From assembly GCA_021731085.1 (NCBI GenBank), contig JAKFYB010000013.1:1-64000 (forward strand): DNA of 64,000 bases, read 5' to 3'. A model generated the notes under the pieces. It searched no databases, was not told the DNA's origin, and saw only the letters and a program-made list of their open reading frames with translations. The position numbers and the translations under genes were made by a program. The DNA comes from Dehalococcoidia bacterium. GTDB taxonomy: Bacteria > Chloroflexota > Dehalococcoidia > DSTF01 > JACRBR01. Below are positions 48,559 through 58,102 of this stretch, one piece after another. Position 1 is the stretch's first letter. The number at the start of each line of letters is the position of its first letter.

Positions 48559-49956
48559 CTAGGTGGCGCAGGCGCGACCATAGCTGAGGGCGACGATCAG
48601 GAGGTCATTGGAGTTCACTATGCCGTTCTTGTCGATATCGATGTTCGGCCGCGTGGTCGACGCGAAGCTGAGCCCGACGATCAGCAGGTCATTGGAGTTG
48701 ACGACCTTGTTCGTGTCCAGCGAACTGATCTCGAGGCCATCCGGGCAGCCGTCAGTATCGCTGTCCTCGGCAACAGGCGACGTGTGGTAGCCCTTGATCT
48801 CGACGCCGTCGCGGATGCCGTCGTCGTCCATGTCGGCGTCCGTAGAACTCCAGCCGCGAATGTTCTCGAACGCGTTGCTGAGTGCGTCGCCATCGGTATC
48901 GTCGGCCGCCTGCGGCACCACGGGCACGGACGCCGCGTTCGTCGGATCGGAGCCCAGCGCACACTCTCCGCCGTCCGTCACCAGGTCGCCATCGGTGTCC
49001 AGAAGGGCGGGGTTCAGCGTCCCGGTGACAGGCCCGGCGCAGCTGAATGGTGGAGCGGGGGCGGTTGGCTCGAAGCGGTCAGGGAACCCATCTGCGTCGG
49101 CGTCTATGTCGCACACATCGCCCTGCGGGTCGCCTCTCGGTCGTGTTGCGTCGGCTGGCCCGATGCCCTGTGTCGAGACGGGATCGTTGTCCGTGTTGAG
49201 CTGGCTCGCATTGGGGATGTTGGGACAGTTGTCTGCGTCGTTCAGTACGAAATCCCCGTCGGTGTCTTCCGCGCCGTTTGGGTCAAGGCGCGTCGCGCTG
49301 GAAATGTTGATCCAGGCCTCAGGGCGAATGGCCTCCTGGTCGACTTCGATCTTACGCGTGTCGCCGTTAGAGGCAGCGTCGTTGAGGACGCGGAAGATCA
49401 CGACGCCGTCGCCGTTGAGATCAGGGGTCTCGGAGCAGTCGGCGTCCTGCCCGAGACCAACCCCGTCGACGTTGCAGACGACATCGGGAAGTCCCGACGC
49501 TTCGATCGAAGCCAGCCCTGCGGTCTGGTCGAGCAGCGTGACCTTCTCGTCCTCGACAAAGGCAAAGACGAGGAGTGTGCAACCCATCGCGGCCTTGGAT
49601 TGCTCGACCACGACGGCCTGGTAGGTGCAGGTCTCGTCTATACGGTTGTGGTCGAGCGCGTCGAGGTCGTTCAGTTCACCCTGCTCGAGGCGAGCGTCCC
49701 CATCGCCGAAGGCCGTCGCCAACGAAGCGATGCTCACCGCTTCAGCGGGCGGGATGACATTGAGGCATGCCGTCTGTTCGTCGGCGGGCGTCGTGACGTC
49801 GTTCGGGTCGCCGTCCAGATAGGGCGCGATGTTCTCGCAGGCGATGACCGCCACGTCGAGAGCATCCGCGTCCGTAGCAGGCGGAGCGCCGAATGCGAGA
49901 AAACAAGCGGTTAGCAGGGTGGCAGCGGCGAGTGGAAGTTTGAGGGACATACTCAC
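48559..49956 (-). CDS. Secreted calcium-loop protein with dockerin-like C-terminus (paralog 2)
   Basis: 465 residues, same architecture as the downstream paralog: signal peptide, an N-terminal Cys-containing domain with a calcium loop (FGDGDARLEQGEL), thrombospondin-3-like loops (DTDGDFVLNDADNCPNIPN, DMDDDGIRDGVEI, DSDTDGCPDGLEI) and the dockerin-like pair ending NSNDLLIVALSYGRA. The two genes lie in tandem 80 bases apart and share long near-identical stretches at their 3' ends, a sign of duplication with gene conversion. The role may be adhesion or assembly of extracellular structures. No cohesin partner is seen here. Confidence 0.85.
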   Translation of the reverse strand: MSMSLKLPLAAATLLTACFLAFGAPPATDADALDVAVIACENIAPYLDGDPNDVTTPADEQTACLNVIPPAEAVSIASLATAFGDGDARLEQGELNDLDALDHNRIDETCTYQAVVVEQSKAAMGCTLLVFAFVEDEKVTLLDQTAGLASIEASGLPDVVCNVDGVGLGQDADCSETPDLNGDGVVIFRVLNDAASNGDTRKIEVDQEAIRPEAWINISSATRLDPNGAEDTDGDFVLNDADNCPNIPNASQLNTDNDPVSTQGIGPADATRPRGDPQGDVCDIDADADGFPDRFEPTAPAPPFSCAGPVTGTLNPALLDTDGDLVTDGGECALGSDPTNAASVPVVPQAADDTDGDALSNAFENIRGWSSTDADMDDDGIRDGVEIKGYHTSPVAEDSDTDGCPDGLEISSLDTNKVVNSNDLLIVGLSFASTTRPNIDIDKNGIVNSNDLLIVALSYGRACAT

Positions 49957-50132
49957 ATCATAGGGTCGAGCTGAACTCCTTCAACCCCGAACGCCCGATT
50001 CGCGCCGCCAATAATGTGGCGGTTTTCGTCAATTTCGCCGCGCTGGTATGATCTCGGCCCACAGGGAATCATCGCGATAGGCGCGGCGCTATGCGCCGGC
50101 AAGAGGGAGTTCACTCAGGAGCGCAACCGGGC

Positions 50133-52196
50133 ATGAAGGAATACACGACCGATCAGATCCGCAACGTCGTCCTGCTGGGCCATGGTGGCACGGGGAAAAC
50201 GTCATTGTCGGAGGCGGCGCTGTTTTCATGCGGAGGGACGTCGCGGCTGGGGAAGGTGGACGAAGGCACAACCACGTCCGACTTCGAACCAGACGAGACC
50301 AAGCGCAAGATAAGTCTGAGCCTCGCCCTCATCCCCTGCGAGTGGTCCGGCCACAAGATCAACCTTGTCGACACACCCGGGTACGCCGACTTCGTCGGTG
50401 AAGTGAAGTCCGGCATTCGTGCCGCCGACATCGGCGTAATCCTCATCGACGCCGTTGCGGGCGTGCAGGTCGGTACCGAGATGGCCTGGAGCCACGGCGA
50501 GCAGGCTGGCCTGCCACGCTTGTTCTTCATCAACCGCATGGATCGCGAAAACGCGAACTTCGAACAGACCGTCGCGCAGTTGCAACAGCGATTTGGCAAA
50601 GGCATCGCTCCATTGATGCTGCCGATCGGCTCGCAGGACAGCTTCGTAGGCGTCGTCAACGTCATCGAGAACAAGGCGTACATGGGCGACAAAGGCACGC
50701 CTGCCGAGGTACCGGCCGACATGGTCGACGCCGTCGCTACCGCGCGCGATCTGATTATCGAAGCCGCAGCCGAAGCGGATGACGAACTGCTGGAGAAGTA
50801 TCTCGATGGCAAGGAGATCGGCGAGGACGAACTGACGCATGCCCTGCGCCATGGCATCGTCGAGGGCGCGGCCCACCCGGTGTTCGTCGGCTCGGCCGCG
50901 AAGAACATCGGTGTCTCGAATTTCCTTGACGCGTTGGTCGCCGACTGCCCGGCGCCTGCCGAAATGCACGCCGTCCACGCGGGCGACGAAGACATCACAG
51001 CGTCGCCCGCGGGACCACTCGCGGCGTTCGTGTTCAAGACATCGGCCGACCCGTTCGTCGGACGGCTGACGTACCTCCGCGTCGTGTCCGGCACGCTGAA
51101 GGCGGACTCGCACGTCTGGAACACACAACACAAGGCGGACGAGCGCATCGGCCAGATCAGCGTGCTCAAGGGTAAGACGCAGGATCACGTCCCGACGCTG
51201 GTCGCGGGTGACATCGGAGCCGTCGCGAAGCTCGCGCACACAGTCACGGGCGACACGCTGTCCACGAAGGAACATCCGGTCGAACTGCCTGCGCTCGTCT
51301 TCCCGAAGCCTCCGTTCAACGTCGCTGTAACGCCGAAAGGCAAGGGTGACGTCGAGAAGTTGGGGTCGTCACTACAGCGCATCGCAGAAGAAGATCCGAC
51401 GCTCTACGTCCACCGCGACGAGACTACAGGCGAGACGATCATCTCCGGCATGGGCGAAACGCACGTTGACGTCGCAGCCGAGAAGATGAAGCGCAAGTTC
51501 GGCGTGGAGGTGGACATGCACGCACCGCGCATACCGTATCGCGAAACGGTGCACGGCTTTGCTGACTCCGAGTACATCCACAAGAAGCAGTCGGGCGGGC
51601 ACGGCCAATACGCGCGCGTTGCGATCAAGCTCGAGCCCAACAAGGGTGGCGGCTTCCAGTTTATCGATGCCGTGGTTGGCGGGTCCGTGCCTCGCAACTT
51701 CATACCGGCCGTCGAGAAAGGCATCGTCGAGGCGATGTATGAAGGCGCGCTCGCACACTTCCCGATGGTCGACATGAAGGTCACCCTGTACGACGGCAAG
51801 GAGCATCCCGTCGATTCGTCGGAGATGGCCTTCAAGATCGCCGGCTCACAGGCGCTCAAGCAGGGCATGATCAAGGCGACGCCGGTCCTACTCGAGCCGG
51901 TGTACGAGATGAACATCCATGTGCCGGAGGCGTTCACCGGCGATGTCATGAGCGATCTGAATACGAAGCGCGCGAAGGTTCACGGCATGTCACCGGACGA
52001 CTACGGCATGACGATGATCAACGCCGAAGCGCCACTCGCGGAAGTGCTCCGTTATGCGACAGATCTCCGCTCGATCACGCAGGGACGCGGGACATTCGAG
52101 ATGGAGTTCCATCATTACGACGAGGTGCCCCTGCATATCGCGCAGAAGGTCATCGCCGAAGCGCAGAAGGCGCGTGAGGCCTTGGCTGCGCACTAA
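50133..52196 (+). CDS. fusA: Elongation factor G, EF-G2-like type
   Basis: 687 residues from the ATG at 50133 (CAGGAG upstream); a start at 50091 is possible. The GTPase motifs are G1 GHGGTGKT, G3 DTPGYADF and G4 NRMD, and the G1 form differs from the AHIDAGKT of canonical EF-G and matches the EF-G2/FusA2 type. Domain IV appears as SGGHGQYARVAIKLEP and the C-terminal domain as HVPEAFTGDVMSDLNTKR. All domains are present, so it may serve translocation or ribosome recycling. The symbol follows common annotation; a second fusA elsewhere is likely. Confidence 0.9.
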   Translation: MKEYTTDQIRNVVLLGHGGTGKTSLSEAALFSCGGTSRLGKVDEGTTTSDFEPDETKRKISLSLALIPCEWSGHKINLVDTPGYADFVGEVKSGIRAADIGVILIDAVAGVQVGTEMAWSHGEQAGLPRLFFINRMDRENANFEQTVAQLQQRFGKGIAPLMLPIGSQDSFVGVVNVIENKAYMGDKGTPAEVPADMVDAVATARDLIIEAAAEADDELLEKYLDGKEIGEDELTHALRHGIVEGAAHPVFVGSAAKNIGVSNFLDALVADCPAPAEMHAVHAGDEDITASPAGPLAAFVFKTSADPFVGRLTYLRVVSGTLKADSHVWNTQHKADERIGQISVLKGKTQDHVPTLVAGDIGAVAKLAHTVTGDTLSTKEHPVELPALVFPKPPFNVAVTPKGKGDVEKLGSSLQRIAEEDPTLYVHRDETTGETIISGMGETHVDVAAEKMKRKFGVEVDMHAPRIPYRETVHGFADSEYIHKKQSGGHGQYARVAIKLEPNKGGGFQFIDAVVGGSVPRNFIPAVEKGIVEAMYEGALAHFPMVDMKVTLYDGKEHPVDSSEMAFKIAGSQALKQGMIKATPVLLEPVYEMNIHVPEAFTGDVMSDLNTKRAKVHGMSPDDYGMTMINAEAPLAEVLRYATDLRSITQGRGTFEMEFHHYDEVPLHIAQKVIAEAQKAREALAAH

Positions 52197-52216
52197 GCGG
52201 GCGCCACATGCGGTAG

Positions 52217-52236
52217 GGGCGCAGCCTGCTGCGCCC
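52217..52236. terminator. GC-rich hairpin between convergent genes
   Basis: GGGCGCAGC and GCTGCGCCC form a perfect 9-base stem with a 2-base loop, 20 bases past the EF-G stop and before the end of the leftward DinB-like gene. No T-run follows, but position and strength fit a shared transcription end. Confidence 0.5.
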
Positions 52237-52257
52237 GCTGCGACCGACTCACCGTCG

Positions 52258-52761
52258 TTACAGGTCGTAAAACTTGCGCGTGTTCCCCATGCCGGCGACA
52301 AGCGGCGCCTGCAGGATCGATGCCGCCTGCTTGAGGTGCATCAGATCATGGTACGCCCACTGGTGAATGAGATCGCTCACCGTGATCGGACCCGCCTCGT
52401 CATGCTCGCCGGTGCGAGCGAGCTGTTCCTCGGTGAGCACCATCAATGCGGCGCACTCCTCCGGCCGGCGCGTTTCGAGCGCTTCGAGCATTTCGCACAC
52501 GTCCCGATCGAGCAGGCCACGCTCCTGCATCCTTGCCAGCGGGTCGATCGAGCGGATGAACGGGCGATCTTCGTCCAGAATGCGGTGGATGCGGTCGTCG
52601 AAGATTACGGCATCGACGTCGACGATGTGGGCAACGACGTGGTGGACTGACCACCCTTCGTCGTGCGGCTCGCCAATGACGGCTGCGGGGTAGTCGGCCA
52701 GCATCTCGTCGAGCGTCGCCGCCGTGCTGTTCAGGATGTTGAAGACTGTTGGGTGAATCAT
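52258..52761 (-). CDS. DinB-like four-helix protein
   Basis: 167 residues from the ATG at 52761, with GAAGGAG seven bases upstream (the frame to 52776 lacks it). A four-helix bundle of the DinB/YfiT kind with the metal-site His in SVHHVVAHIVDVD and YHDLMHLKQ, and Asp/His in between. Members act as metal-dependent thiol transferases or have unknown roles. Convergent to EF-G and upstream-adjacent to the EamA gene on the same strand. Confidence 0.75.
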   Translation of the reverse strand: MIHPTVFNILNSTAATLDEMLADYPAAVIGEPHDEGWSVHHVVAHIVDVDAVIFDDRIHRILDEDRPFIRSIDPLARMQERGLLDRDVCEMLEALETRRPEECAALMVLTEEQLARTGEHDEAGPITVSDLIHQWAYHDLMHLKQAASILQAPLVAGMGNTRKFYDL

Positions 52762-52780
52762 CGCGCGCTCCTTCATCTGC

Positions 52781-53674
52781 CTACAGTAGCACCAGCCAAA
52801 GGCCGGCGATCGTGACCAGCGTGCCGAGCAGGATGCGCGGTGTCAGCTGTTCATGCAGAAACAGAAAACCCATCGGCAAGGCGAAGAGCGGCGCCGACGT
52901 CGTCACGAAGGCCGTCCGTGCCGCTCCTATATTCTCGACTGCATAGATGAAGAGCACGCTGCCGATGCCGGTGCCGACGAGGCCTGCCGCCGCGATCATC
53001 GCGATGCCGAGCCGCGTCGGAGGCTCGCGCCACGGCGCCTGCTGGAAGCGCCCGTGCGTCAGTGCGATCGTCGCCCAGACGGCCGCGGACGCGGCGGGTA
53101 TGCGCAGGCTCGCCGCGCCGATCGCATCGAGATCGCCCTGCTGGCCACGCAGCCAGATCGTCGCGATGGCCCACGAAGCGGCGGCCGCAACGGCAAACAT
53201 GACGCCCCGTACGACATCGACACGGACGGGGTTGTCGGCGTCGGCCTGGTGCTGCTCAAGGACGATCCAGATGATGCCGGCAACAATCAGCACGCCGCCG
53301 ATGGGCAGCGTCCATGTCACATCTTCACCGAGCAGAAGCACGGCGAGCAGAAACGTCGTGAAGGGATAGACGCTGTTCGTGATTGGGAACGAGCGATTGA
53401 CGCCGAGAATGCCCAGGCCATTGATATACAACGTATCGCCCACAGCCTGACCCATGATGCCGGATCCCATCATCGAGACCGCCGTAAGGAGTGTCATCGC
53501 GCCGAACTGGGCGAAGCCATCACTCACGAACAGCATCGCGACGAGAAAGATGCTCGCGGTCAGGCTGCGGATCGCCGACATGAGCAACGGCGGCATCCGC
53601 CCGGCCTGCGACGCGAGCAGCACGGAACTCAGCGCCCAGAGCGCAGAAGAAAGCAGTGCTGCCCCGGCGCCCAT
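52781..53674 (-). CDS. EamA/DMT-family transporter
   Basis: 297 residues with ten predicted membrane helices arranged as two five-helix EamA repeats. The first half shows SSALWALSSVLLASQAGRMPPLL and the second FAVAAAASWAIATIWLRG. The last helix ends LVTIAGLWLVLL. Members export amino acids, nucleotides or other small metabolites; the substrate cannot be read from sequence. Its gene ends 20 bases before the DinB-like gene and may share its transcript. Confidence 0.85.
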   Translation of the reverse strand: MGAGAALLSSALWALSSVLLASQAGRMPPLLMSAIRSLTASIFLVAMLFVSDGFAQFGAMTLLTAVSMMGSGIMGQAVGDTLYINGLGILGVNRSFPITNSVYPFTTFLLAVLLLGEDVTWTLPIGGVLIVAGIIWIVLEQHQADADNPVRVDVVRGVMFAVAAAASWAIATIWLRGQQGDLDAIGAASLRIPAASAAVWATIALTHGRFQQAPWREPPTRLGIAMIAAAGLVGTGIGSVLFIYAVENIGAARTAFVTTSAPLFALPMGFLFLHEQLTPRILLGTLVTIAGLWLVLL

Positions 53675-53710
53675 CGAGAGTGCCTTCCTGAGAACATGCG
53701 TAGAACGGAG

Positions 53711-53733
53711 CGCGGGCTTTCAGCCCGCGTTTT
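53711..53733 (+). terminator. Hairpin with T-run upstream of the EamA gene
   Basis: CGCGGGCT pairs with AGCCCGCG around a 3-base loop, followed by TTTT on the plus strand. It lies between the leftward prephenate dehydratase and EamA genes, so it faces away from both. On the minus strand it could still pause the pheA transcript. This may be a copy of a common genomic hairpin repeat. Confidence 0.4.
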
Positions 53734-53795
53734 CGCTTGGCAACGTCTATCGTTGGATGGCCTATGTTACCGGCGCGCGAAGTTGACGGCGAGCC

Positions 53796-54614
53796 TCAGC
53801 CGCGCCATGCGGCGTAGGACCCGAAGATCTTGAAGAAGTTGGCCTGCTCCTTCACTGCCGCCAGCGCCTGCGCCACCTGCTGGTCGTCGCGATGACCTTC
53901 GCAGTCGATGAGGAAGATGTAGATCCCCAGCTCGCCGCCGGATGGCCGCGACTCGATCTTCGTGAGGTTGATGCCGCGATCCGCGAACTCGTGCAACACG
54001 CTCACGAGCGTGCCCGGCCGGTCATGCGCGACGGCGAAGCCAATCGACGTCTTGTCATCGCCCGTTCGCGCGCTGCCATCGGCGGCGAGAGAAACAAAGC
54101 GCGTCTGGTTAACGTGCGAGTCCTCGATGTTGCGCTCGATGATCTGCGCGCCGTAGATCTCGGCCGCACGTTCGGGTGCGATCGCAGCCGCGCCGGGCAT
54201 CTTCAGCATGACGATAACGGCCTCTGCGTTCGAAAGCGCCGCTTCGGTCCGCACATCAGGGAAGTTGGCTTCGAGGTACTTGCGGCACTGCCCCAACGAC
54301 TGGGGGTGCGAATAGATCACCCTGATGGCGTCGCGCGCCGCACCGGGCGGCACCATCAGGAAGTGCTCGATCGGCAGGACGACTTCGCCGCAGATGGCGA
54401 TCTCATGCTCCTCGATGAGAAGGTCAACGGTCTCAGTGACGCTGCCCTGCAGGCTGTTCTCGATGGGGATCACGGCGCGTTCGGCTTCGCCCTGTCGCAC
54501 GGCGCGGACACAGCGTGTGATCGAAGGTACCGGGATGAGCGTGTCGCTCGGAAACAGGCGCATCGCAGCGACTTCTGTGTTGTTACCCGCGGGACCGAAA
54601 TAGGCTACGCGCAC
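53796..54614 (-). CDS. pheA: Prephenate dehydratase
   Basis: 272 residues from a GTG that overlaps the TrkA stop. Catalytic PDT domain (about 1-180): VAYFGPAGNNTEVAA, VIPIENSLQGSVTETVDLL, YSHPQSLGQCRKYL, and SHVNQTRFVSLA carrying the Thr-Arg-Phe catalytic motif. The C-terminal ACT domain (about 195-265) has the phenylalanine-binding ESRPSG and GIYIFLIDCEGH. It makes phenylpyruvate for Phe synthesis and is probably inhibited by Phe through the ACT part. No chorismate mutase domain is fused. Confidence 0.92.
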   Translation of the reverse strand: MRVAYFGPAGNNTEVAAMRLFPSDTLIPVPSITRCVRAVRQGEAERAVIPIENSLQGSVTETVDLLIEEHEIAICGEVVLPIEHFLMVPPGAARDAIRVIYSHPQSLGQCRKYLEANFPDVRTEAALSNAEAVIVMLKMPGAAAIAPERAAEIYGAQIIERNIEDSHVNQTRFVSLAADGSARTGDDKTSIGFAVAHDRPGTLVSVLHEFADRGINLTKIESRPSGGELGIYIFLIDCEGHRDDQQVAQALAAVKEQANFFKIFGSYAAWRG

Positions 54615-55318
54615 TAGAAGCTGCGCACCGGCGGCGGCGACATGAGCGCCTCCCGCAGTTGCTCCTCGCTCTCGTGAAGGGTCACCGCGATCACTTCGTC
54701 GTCGGCGTGGATGATCGTGTCGGGCGACGGCACCTTCGGCTGGCCGTCATTGCCGACGACGAGGCAGATCATCGATTGGTACGGAAGCAGGATCGACTTG
54801 ATCGGCGCTCCGACGACGCGCGAGTCCTCCGGAATGCGAACTTCGACCAGTTCGAGACCGCTGCCTTTGAGCTCGAGCAGCTGAATCAGGTGATGCGTCG
54901 TCGGCAGACCTTGCTCGATGTGCGCCATAATCGCAGATGTTGCCGACACCGTCGTGTCGACCTCGTCCAGCATCCGGAAGAAAGCTTCGTTCTTGGGATT
55001 GTTGATGCGGGCGACCGTGCGCTCGACGTTGAAGAGCTGCTTGGCGACCTGGCAGGCGACCATGTTGTCTTCATCGTCGCCCGTCACAGCGAGCAGCATG
55101 TTCGCGCGGCGCGTGCCTGCCTTCTCGTGTACAGACGCTTCGCAACCGTCGCCCTCGAGCACGATATCGCCGAGGTCGTCGGCGATAGCGCGCGCCTGTT
55201 CGGGATCCTGTTCGATCACGAGGACTTCGTAATTCGCCTCGACGAGTTCCTTGGCGAGATGGAACCCGACCTTACCGCCACCGACGATGATGATGTACAT
55301 CCGCGCTGAGGACGTCAT
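54614..55318 (-). CDS. trkA: TrkA-type potassium channel regulator (TrkA-N plus TrkA-C)
   Basis: 234 residues. The RCK/TrkA-N Rossmann domain opens MYIIIVGGGKVGFHLAKELVE and carries VIEQDPEQARAIADD and the Asn/Asp-rich AVTGDDEDNMVACQVAK. The TrkA-C domain (about 145-225) ends DDEVIAVTLHESEEQLREAL. It should bind NAD(H) or ATP and gate a Trk/Ktr potassium channel whose membrane part is not in the window. Its start overlaps the stop of the second TrkA gene (ATGA), so both subunits are made together. Confidence 0.88.
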   Translation of the reverse strand: MTSSARMYIIIVGGGKVGFHLAKELVEANYEVLVIEQDPEQARAIADDLGDIVLEGDGCEASVHEKAGTRRANMLLAVTGDDEDNMVACQVAKQLFNVERTVARINNPKNEAFFRMLDEVDTTVSATSAIMAHIEQGLPTTHHLIQLLELKGSGLELVEVRIPEDSRVVGAPIKSILLPYQSMICLVVGNDGQPKVPSPDTIIHADDEVIAVTLHESEEQLREALMSPPPVRSF

Positions 55319-55770
55319 TCGTCCTCCTGGCGCAGGAACGCCGCGACGACTTCGCTTGCAGCCTCGTCGGAAGGCGCCTCGATGATCTTCTTCAGGCGCT
55401 TGGCCTGCACGCGCGTCGGGTTGATCGTACGGAGGCCCATGTTGCGGTACATCTCTTCACGCAACGGATCGAACACACGGCTGGCGACGACAGGCACACC
55501 GAAGACGTGCTTGGCCATCTGCGCCGCCATGACGTTGCGGTTGTCGCCGCGCGTCGTGCTGACGAAGGCGTCGGCCTCACGCAGCTTGATCCGCTCCAGC
55601 ACGTCAATGTCCATACCGTTGCCAACATGCGTCTTGCCGCGAAAGTCCTCGGGCAAAAAGCGGAACGCCGTGGAATCCGCGTCCAGCACTAGGACGTCGT
55701 TGCCTGCACTATCAAACTCTGTCGCGAGCGCGGCGCCTGTGCGACCGCAGCCCATGATGACGACTTTCAC
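55315..55770 (-). CDS. TrkA-N protein (second potassium-uptake regulator)
   Basis: 151 residues from a GTG at 55770 (MKVVIMGCGRTGAALATEF), with GGGAG upstream; the longer frame enters the stress-protein gene and is not used. The Rossmann fold includes the loop MGCGRTG, VLVLDADSTAFRFL, and STTRGDNRNVMAAQMAKHVFG, but no TrkA-C domain. It probably forms a heterodimer or octamer with the following TrkA-NC protein. Confidence 0.85.
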   Translation of the reverse strand: MKVVIMGCGRTGAALATEFDSAGNDVLVLDADSTAFRFLPEDFRGKTHVGNGMDIDVLERIKLREADAFVSTTRGDNRNVMAAQMAKHVFGVPVVASRVFDPLREEMYRNMGLRTINPTRVQAKRLKKIIEAPSDEAASEVVAAFLRQEDE

Positions 55771-55798
55771 TGTGCTCCCTCTCGTTGCGCTGTTACGC

Positions 55799-56248
55799 CT
55801 ATTCGTGCACAGGGTGGCGCCACAGCCACACGCTGCACGGCGCCGCGCGCACCACATACTGCGTCAGGCGCCCCATCTGGTACTCGCCCAGCGGCGCCTT
55901 GTGCTCGGCACCCATGACAATCAGATCGACGCCGCGCTCCATCGCCTCATCGACGATCGCGTGGCCAGCTTCCCGCGCCTGCAGCAACTCGCCTTCGATC
56001 TTGAAGTCGTGCTCCTGCGCGACCTTCTCCGCCTGCACAAGCACGCCTTCACCCGACGAAGCCTCATCCGAAAGGTCGGCGTCGAGCGGCAGCGACCGCT
56101 TCACCTCTATGACGTGAACGGCGTAGACCTTGCCTTTGTTCTTGCGGGCGATGTTGCAGGCGAGCGCGACGGCGTCCATGCTCGCCGGGGATCCGTCAAC
56201 AGGCACGAGGATGGTCCGGAATCCCGCCGTCGGATCGGTTGTTGCCAC
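55799..56248 (-). CDS. Universal stress protein (UspA family)
   Basis: A 149-residue single Usp domain: FRTILVPVDGSPASMDAVALACNIA and VDLIVMGAEHKAPLGEYQMGRLTQYVVRAAPCSVWLWR. The usual ATP loop G-x2-G-x9-G-(S/T) is not intact (GAEHKAPLGEYQMGRL), so ATP binding is doubtful. It precedes the TrkA pair by 28 bases on the same strand and may regulate ion transport, as Usp proteins do beside transporters. Confidence 0.85.
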   Translation of the reverse strand: MATTDPTAGFRTILVPVDGSPASMDAVALACNIARKNKGKVYAVHVIEVKRSLPLDADLSDEASSGEGVLVQAEKVAQEHDFKIEGELLQAREAGHAIVDEAMERGVDLIVMGAEHKAPLGEYQMGRLTQYVVRAAPCSVWLWRHPVHE

Positions 56249-56389
56249 AGGTTCCTATGCTCCAGATCTCCCCGTTTCCGGGGCGTCTGGGCATTATAGG
56301 AACGCATGTCTAAAGCGGCAACCGAATCTGACCGCGTTCAGCTATGAAACAGGCCGACTCTCGTCACATTGACGCTAACGGCCGGTCGC

Positions 56390-58102
56390 TCAGTCCTCAA
56401 GCCACATCGTCGTCAACCACAGATGCGTCGTGCCAACGCCCGCCGGCATGTTGTGGAGGCGCTTGCTGTGCGCCCGATAGCGATACGGCGTCACAAGCGG
56501 CAGATACGCTGGATCGCGCGCATAGATCACATCCTGCGCGGCGAGCACAGCATCACGACGGGCTTCGAACTCCAACAGTTCCTTTGTGGCGGTGATCGCG
56601 GCATCGACGTCAGCGTCGCCCAGCCCCGGTGAGTAGGAGCCGTCGCCGAGCGGGCCGCCGCTGCGGTGGAAGTCGAGCGGGAACTCCGGCGTTTCGTACA
56701 CCTGGTTCAGTGCGAGCGTCAGCGTGTACTCGCCCTTCGCGTACGCCGCCAGCCAGTTGTCGAGATTCATCGGCTCTTCACGCAGCCCTATCCCCGCCTG
56801 GTTCATCTGCTCGCGGAACACCGCCAGGTGCGCATCGTGTTGGTCGAGAGTGACCTCCGCCGGATACAGGAACGGCACGTCGATGCCGCCAACCGCCTCG
56901 GCCAGCGCCCGCGCCTCTTCGGGATCGTACGGCTGCCGCTCGGCCAGCGCCTCACCCTCGAACGCGTAGGAGCCCATCGTCCAGTGCACAAGACCGTTCT
57001 CGCGCGCGTCTCCGCCGTAGACGATGTCCACGTATTGATCGCGATTCAGCGCGAGGGCCAGTGCACGTCGAGCACGCGGGTCGTTGAACGGCGGTTTTTC
57101 GGGGTGCATAACGGGCGCGATGTATGTGGCGCCCGGCATCTTCTCGATGTAGATCGTCGGATCCGACGCCATGTCATCGGCTTCGGCCTTGTCCGCCGGA
57201 TAGTACGACTGCGTCTGTCCTGACGTGAACGCCGTGCGAGCCGCCGCACGGTCGGTGATGATCAGCGCGTCGATGCCGTCGATGTACGGAAGCTGGTCGC
57301 CCGTCGCTTCGTCGCGCCGGTAATAGGCCGCATTGCGCTCCATCGTTGCGCCCTCACCCTCATTCGATGACATCAGCGTGTACGGACCACCGCCCGCACT
57401 CCTGTTGCGCATGCTGGCGATAGCGGATTCGCTCGCGAGCAGTTCGCGCGGCGGGATCATGTTGAAGTACGAGCCGACGCGGCTGAGGAACCATGCATAT
57501 GGCTTCGTCGTGCGGATCGTTACGCCGGCGTCCGTCGCGGTGACGGACTCTACGTACTCCTTCACGAAGGCGCCGTTGTTCGTGCGGGCGTCATTGCGGA
57601 TCCGGTCGAAGGTCGCTATGACGTCTTGTGCATCCATATCGCGCTCCGGCACGCCCAGCGCGTTTGCTCCGACCTTCACGCCCGGTCGCAGGACGAAGTT
57701 CCACGTCAGCGGGTCGGGGTTCTCGAGCGACTGTGCGAGATCGAAGAAGAAGAACTCCGGCCGCGTCGGCGACTGATGTGCCAGCGTGTTGTACAGGCGC
57801 GGGAAGAAGTCGGTCGACCCGGCGACCCCCAGGTGTGGATCGAAGGTGTCGAACGGCTCCGCAAGCGACAGCGCGTAGCGGCCGCCGCGAACGGGTGGGT
57901 TCAATTCGTTGAGGATGTCCGGCGCGTTGACGTTGCCCGACTGCGGCGGCAGCCCGGGCGTCGCGACCGGATCCATAGGACTGCCGCCACACCCGACCAC
58001 CCAGATCGCCGCGCCGGCAGCGCCAGCGACGCCGGCCGTCTGCAGCAACCGACGTCGCGAGACACGGCGTGTCGTGAACTTATCCCAGTACGTCGCGGAC
58101 AT
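56390..58102 (-). CDS. ABC transporter substrate-binding protein, peptide/nickel type (SBP_bac_5)
   Basis: A 570-residue protein with a twin-arginine signal (VSRRRLLQTAGVAGAAGAAIW) leading to the lipobox WVVGCGG (about 34-40). The mature protein shows SBP_bac_5 features: YALSLAEPFDTFDPHLG, the DVIATFDRIRND segment and the late YRRDEATGDQLPYIDGIDALI region. It would bind a peptide or similar solute at the outer membrane face. No permease or ATPase genes adjoin it, so the transporter partner lies elsewhere. Confidence 0.88.
   Translation of the reverse strand: MSATYWDKFTTRRVSRRRLLQTAGVAGAAGAAIWVVGCGGSPMDPVATPGLPPQSGNVNAPDILNELNPPVRGGRYALSLAEPFDTFDPHLGVAGSTDFFPRLYNTLAHQSPTRPEFFFFDLAQSLENPDPLTWNFVLRPGVKVGANALGVPERDMDAQDVIATFDRIRNDARTNNGAFVKEYVESVTATDAGVTIRTTKPYAWFLSRVGSYFNMIPPRELLASESAIASMRNRSAGGGPYTLMSSNEGEGATMERNAAYYRRDEATGDQLPYIDGIDALIITDRAAARTAFTSGQTQSYYPADKAEADDMASDPTIYIEKMPGATYIAPVMHPEKPPFNDPRARRALALALNRDQYVDIVYGGDARENGLVHWTMGSYAFEGEALAERQPYDPEEARALAEAVGGIDVPFLYPAEVTLDQHDAHLAVFREQMNQAGIGLREEPMNLDNWLAAYAKGEYTLTLALNQVYETPEFPLDFHRSGGPLGDGSYSPGLGDADVDAAITATKELLEFEARRDAVLAAQDVIYARDPAYLPLVTPYRYRAHSKRLHNMPAGVGTTHLWLTTMWLED

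Noticed and set aside
48481-49914. A 477-residue plus-strand open frame
   Set aside because: It is antisense to the second calcium-loop gene; its repeats only mirror the Asp-rich repeats of the true gene.
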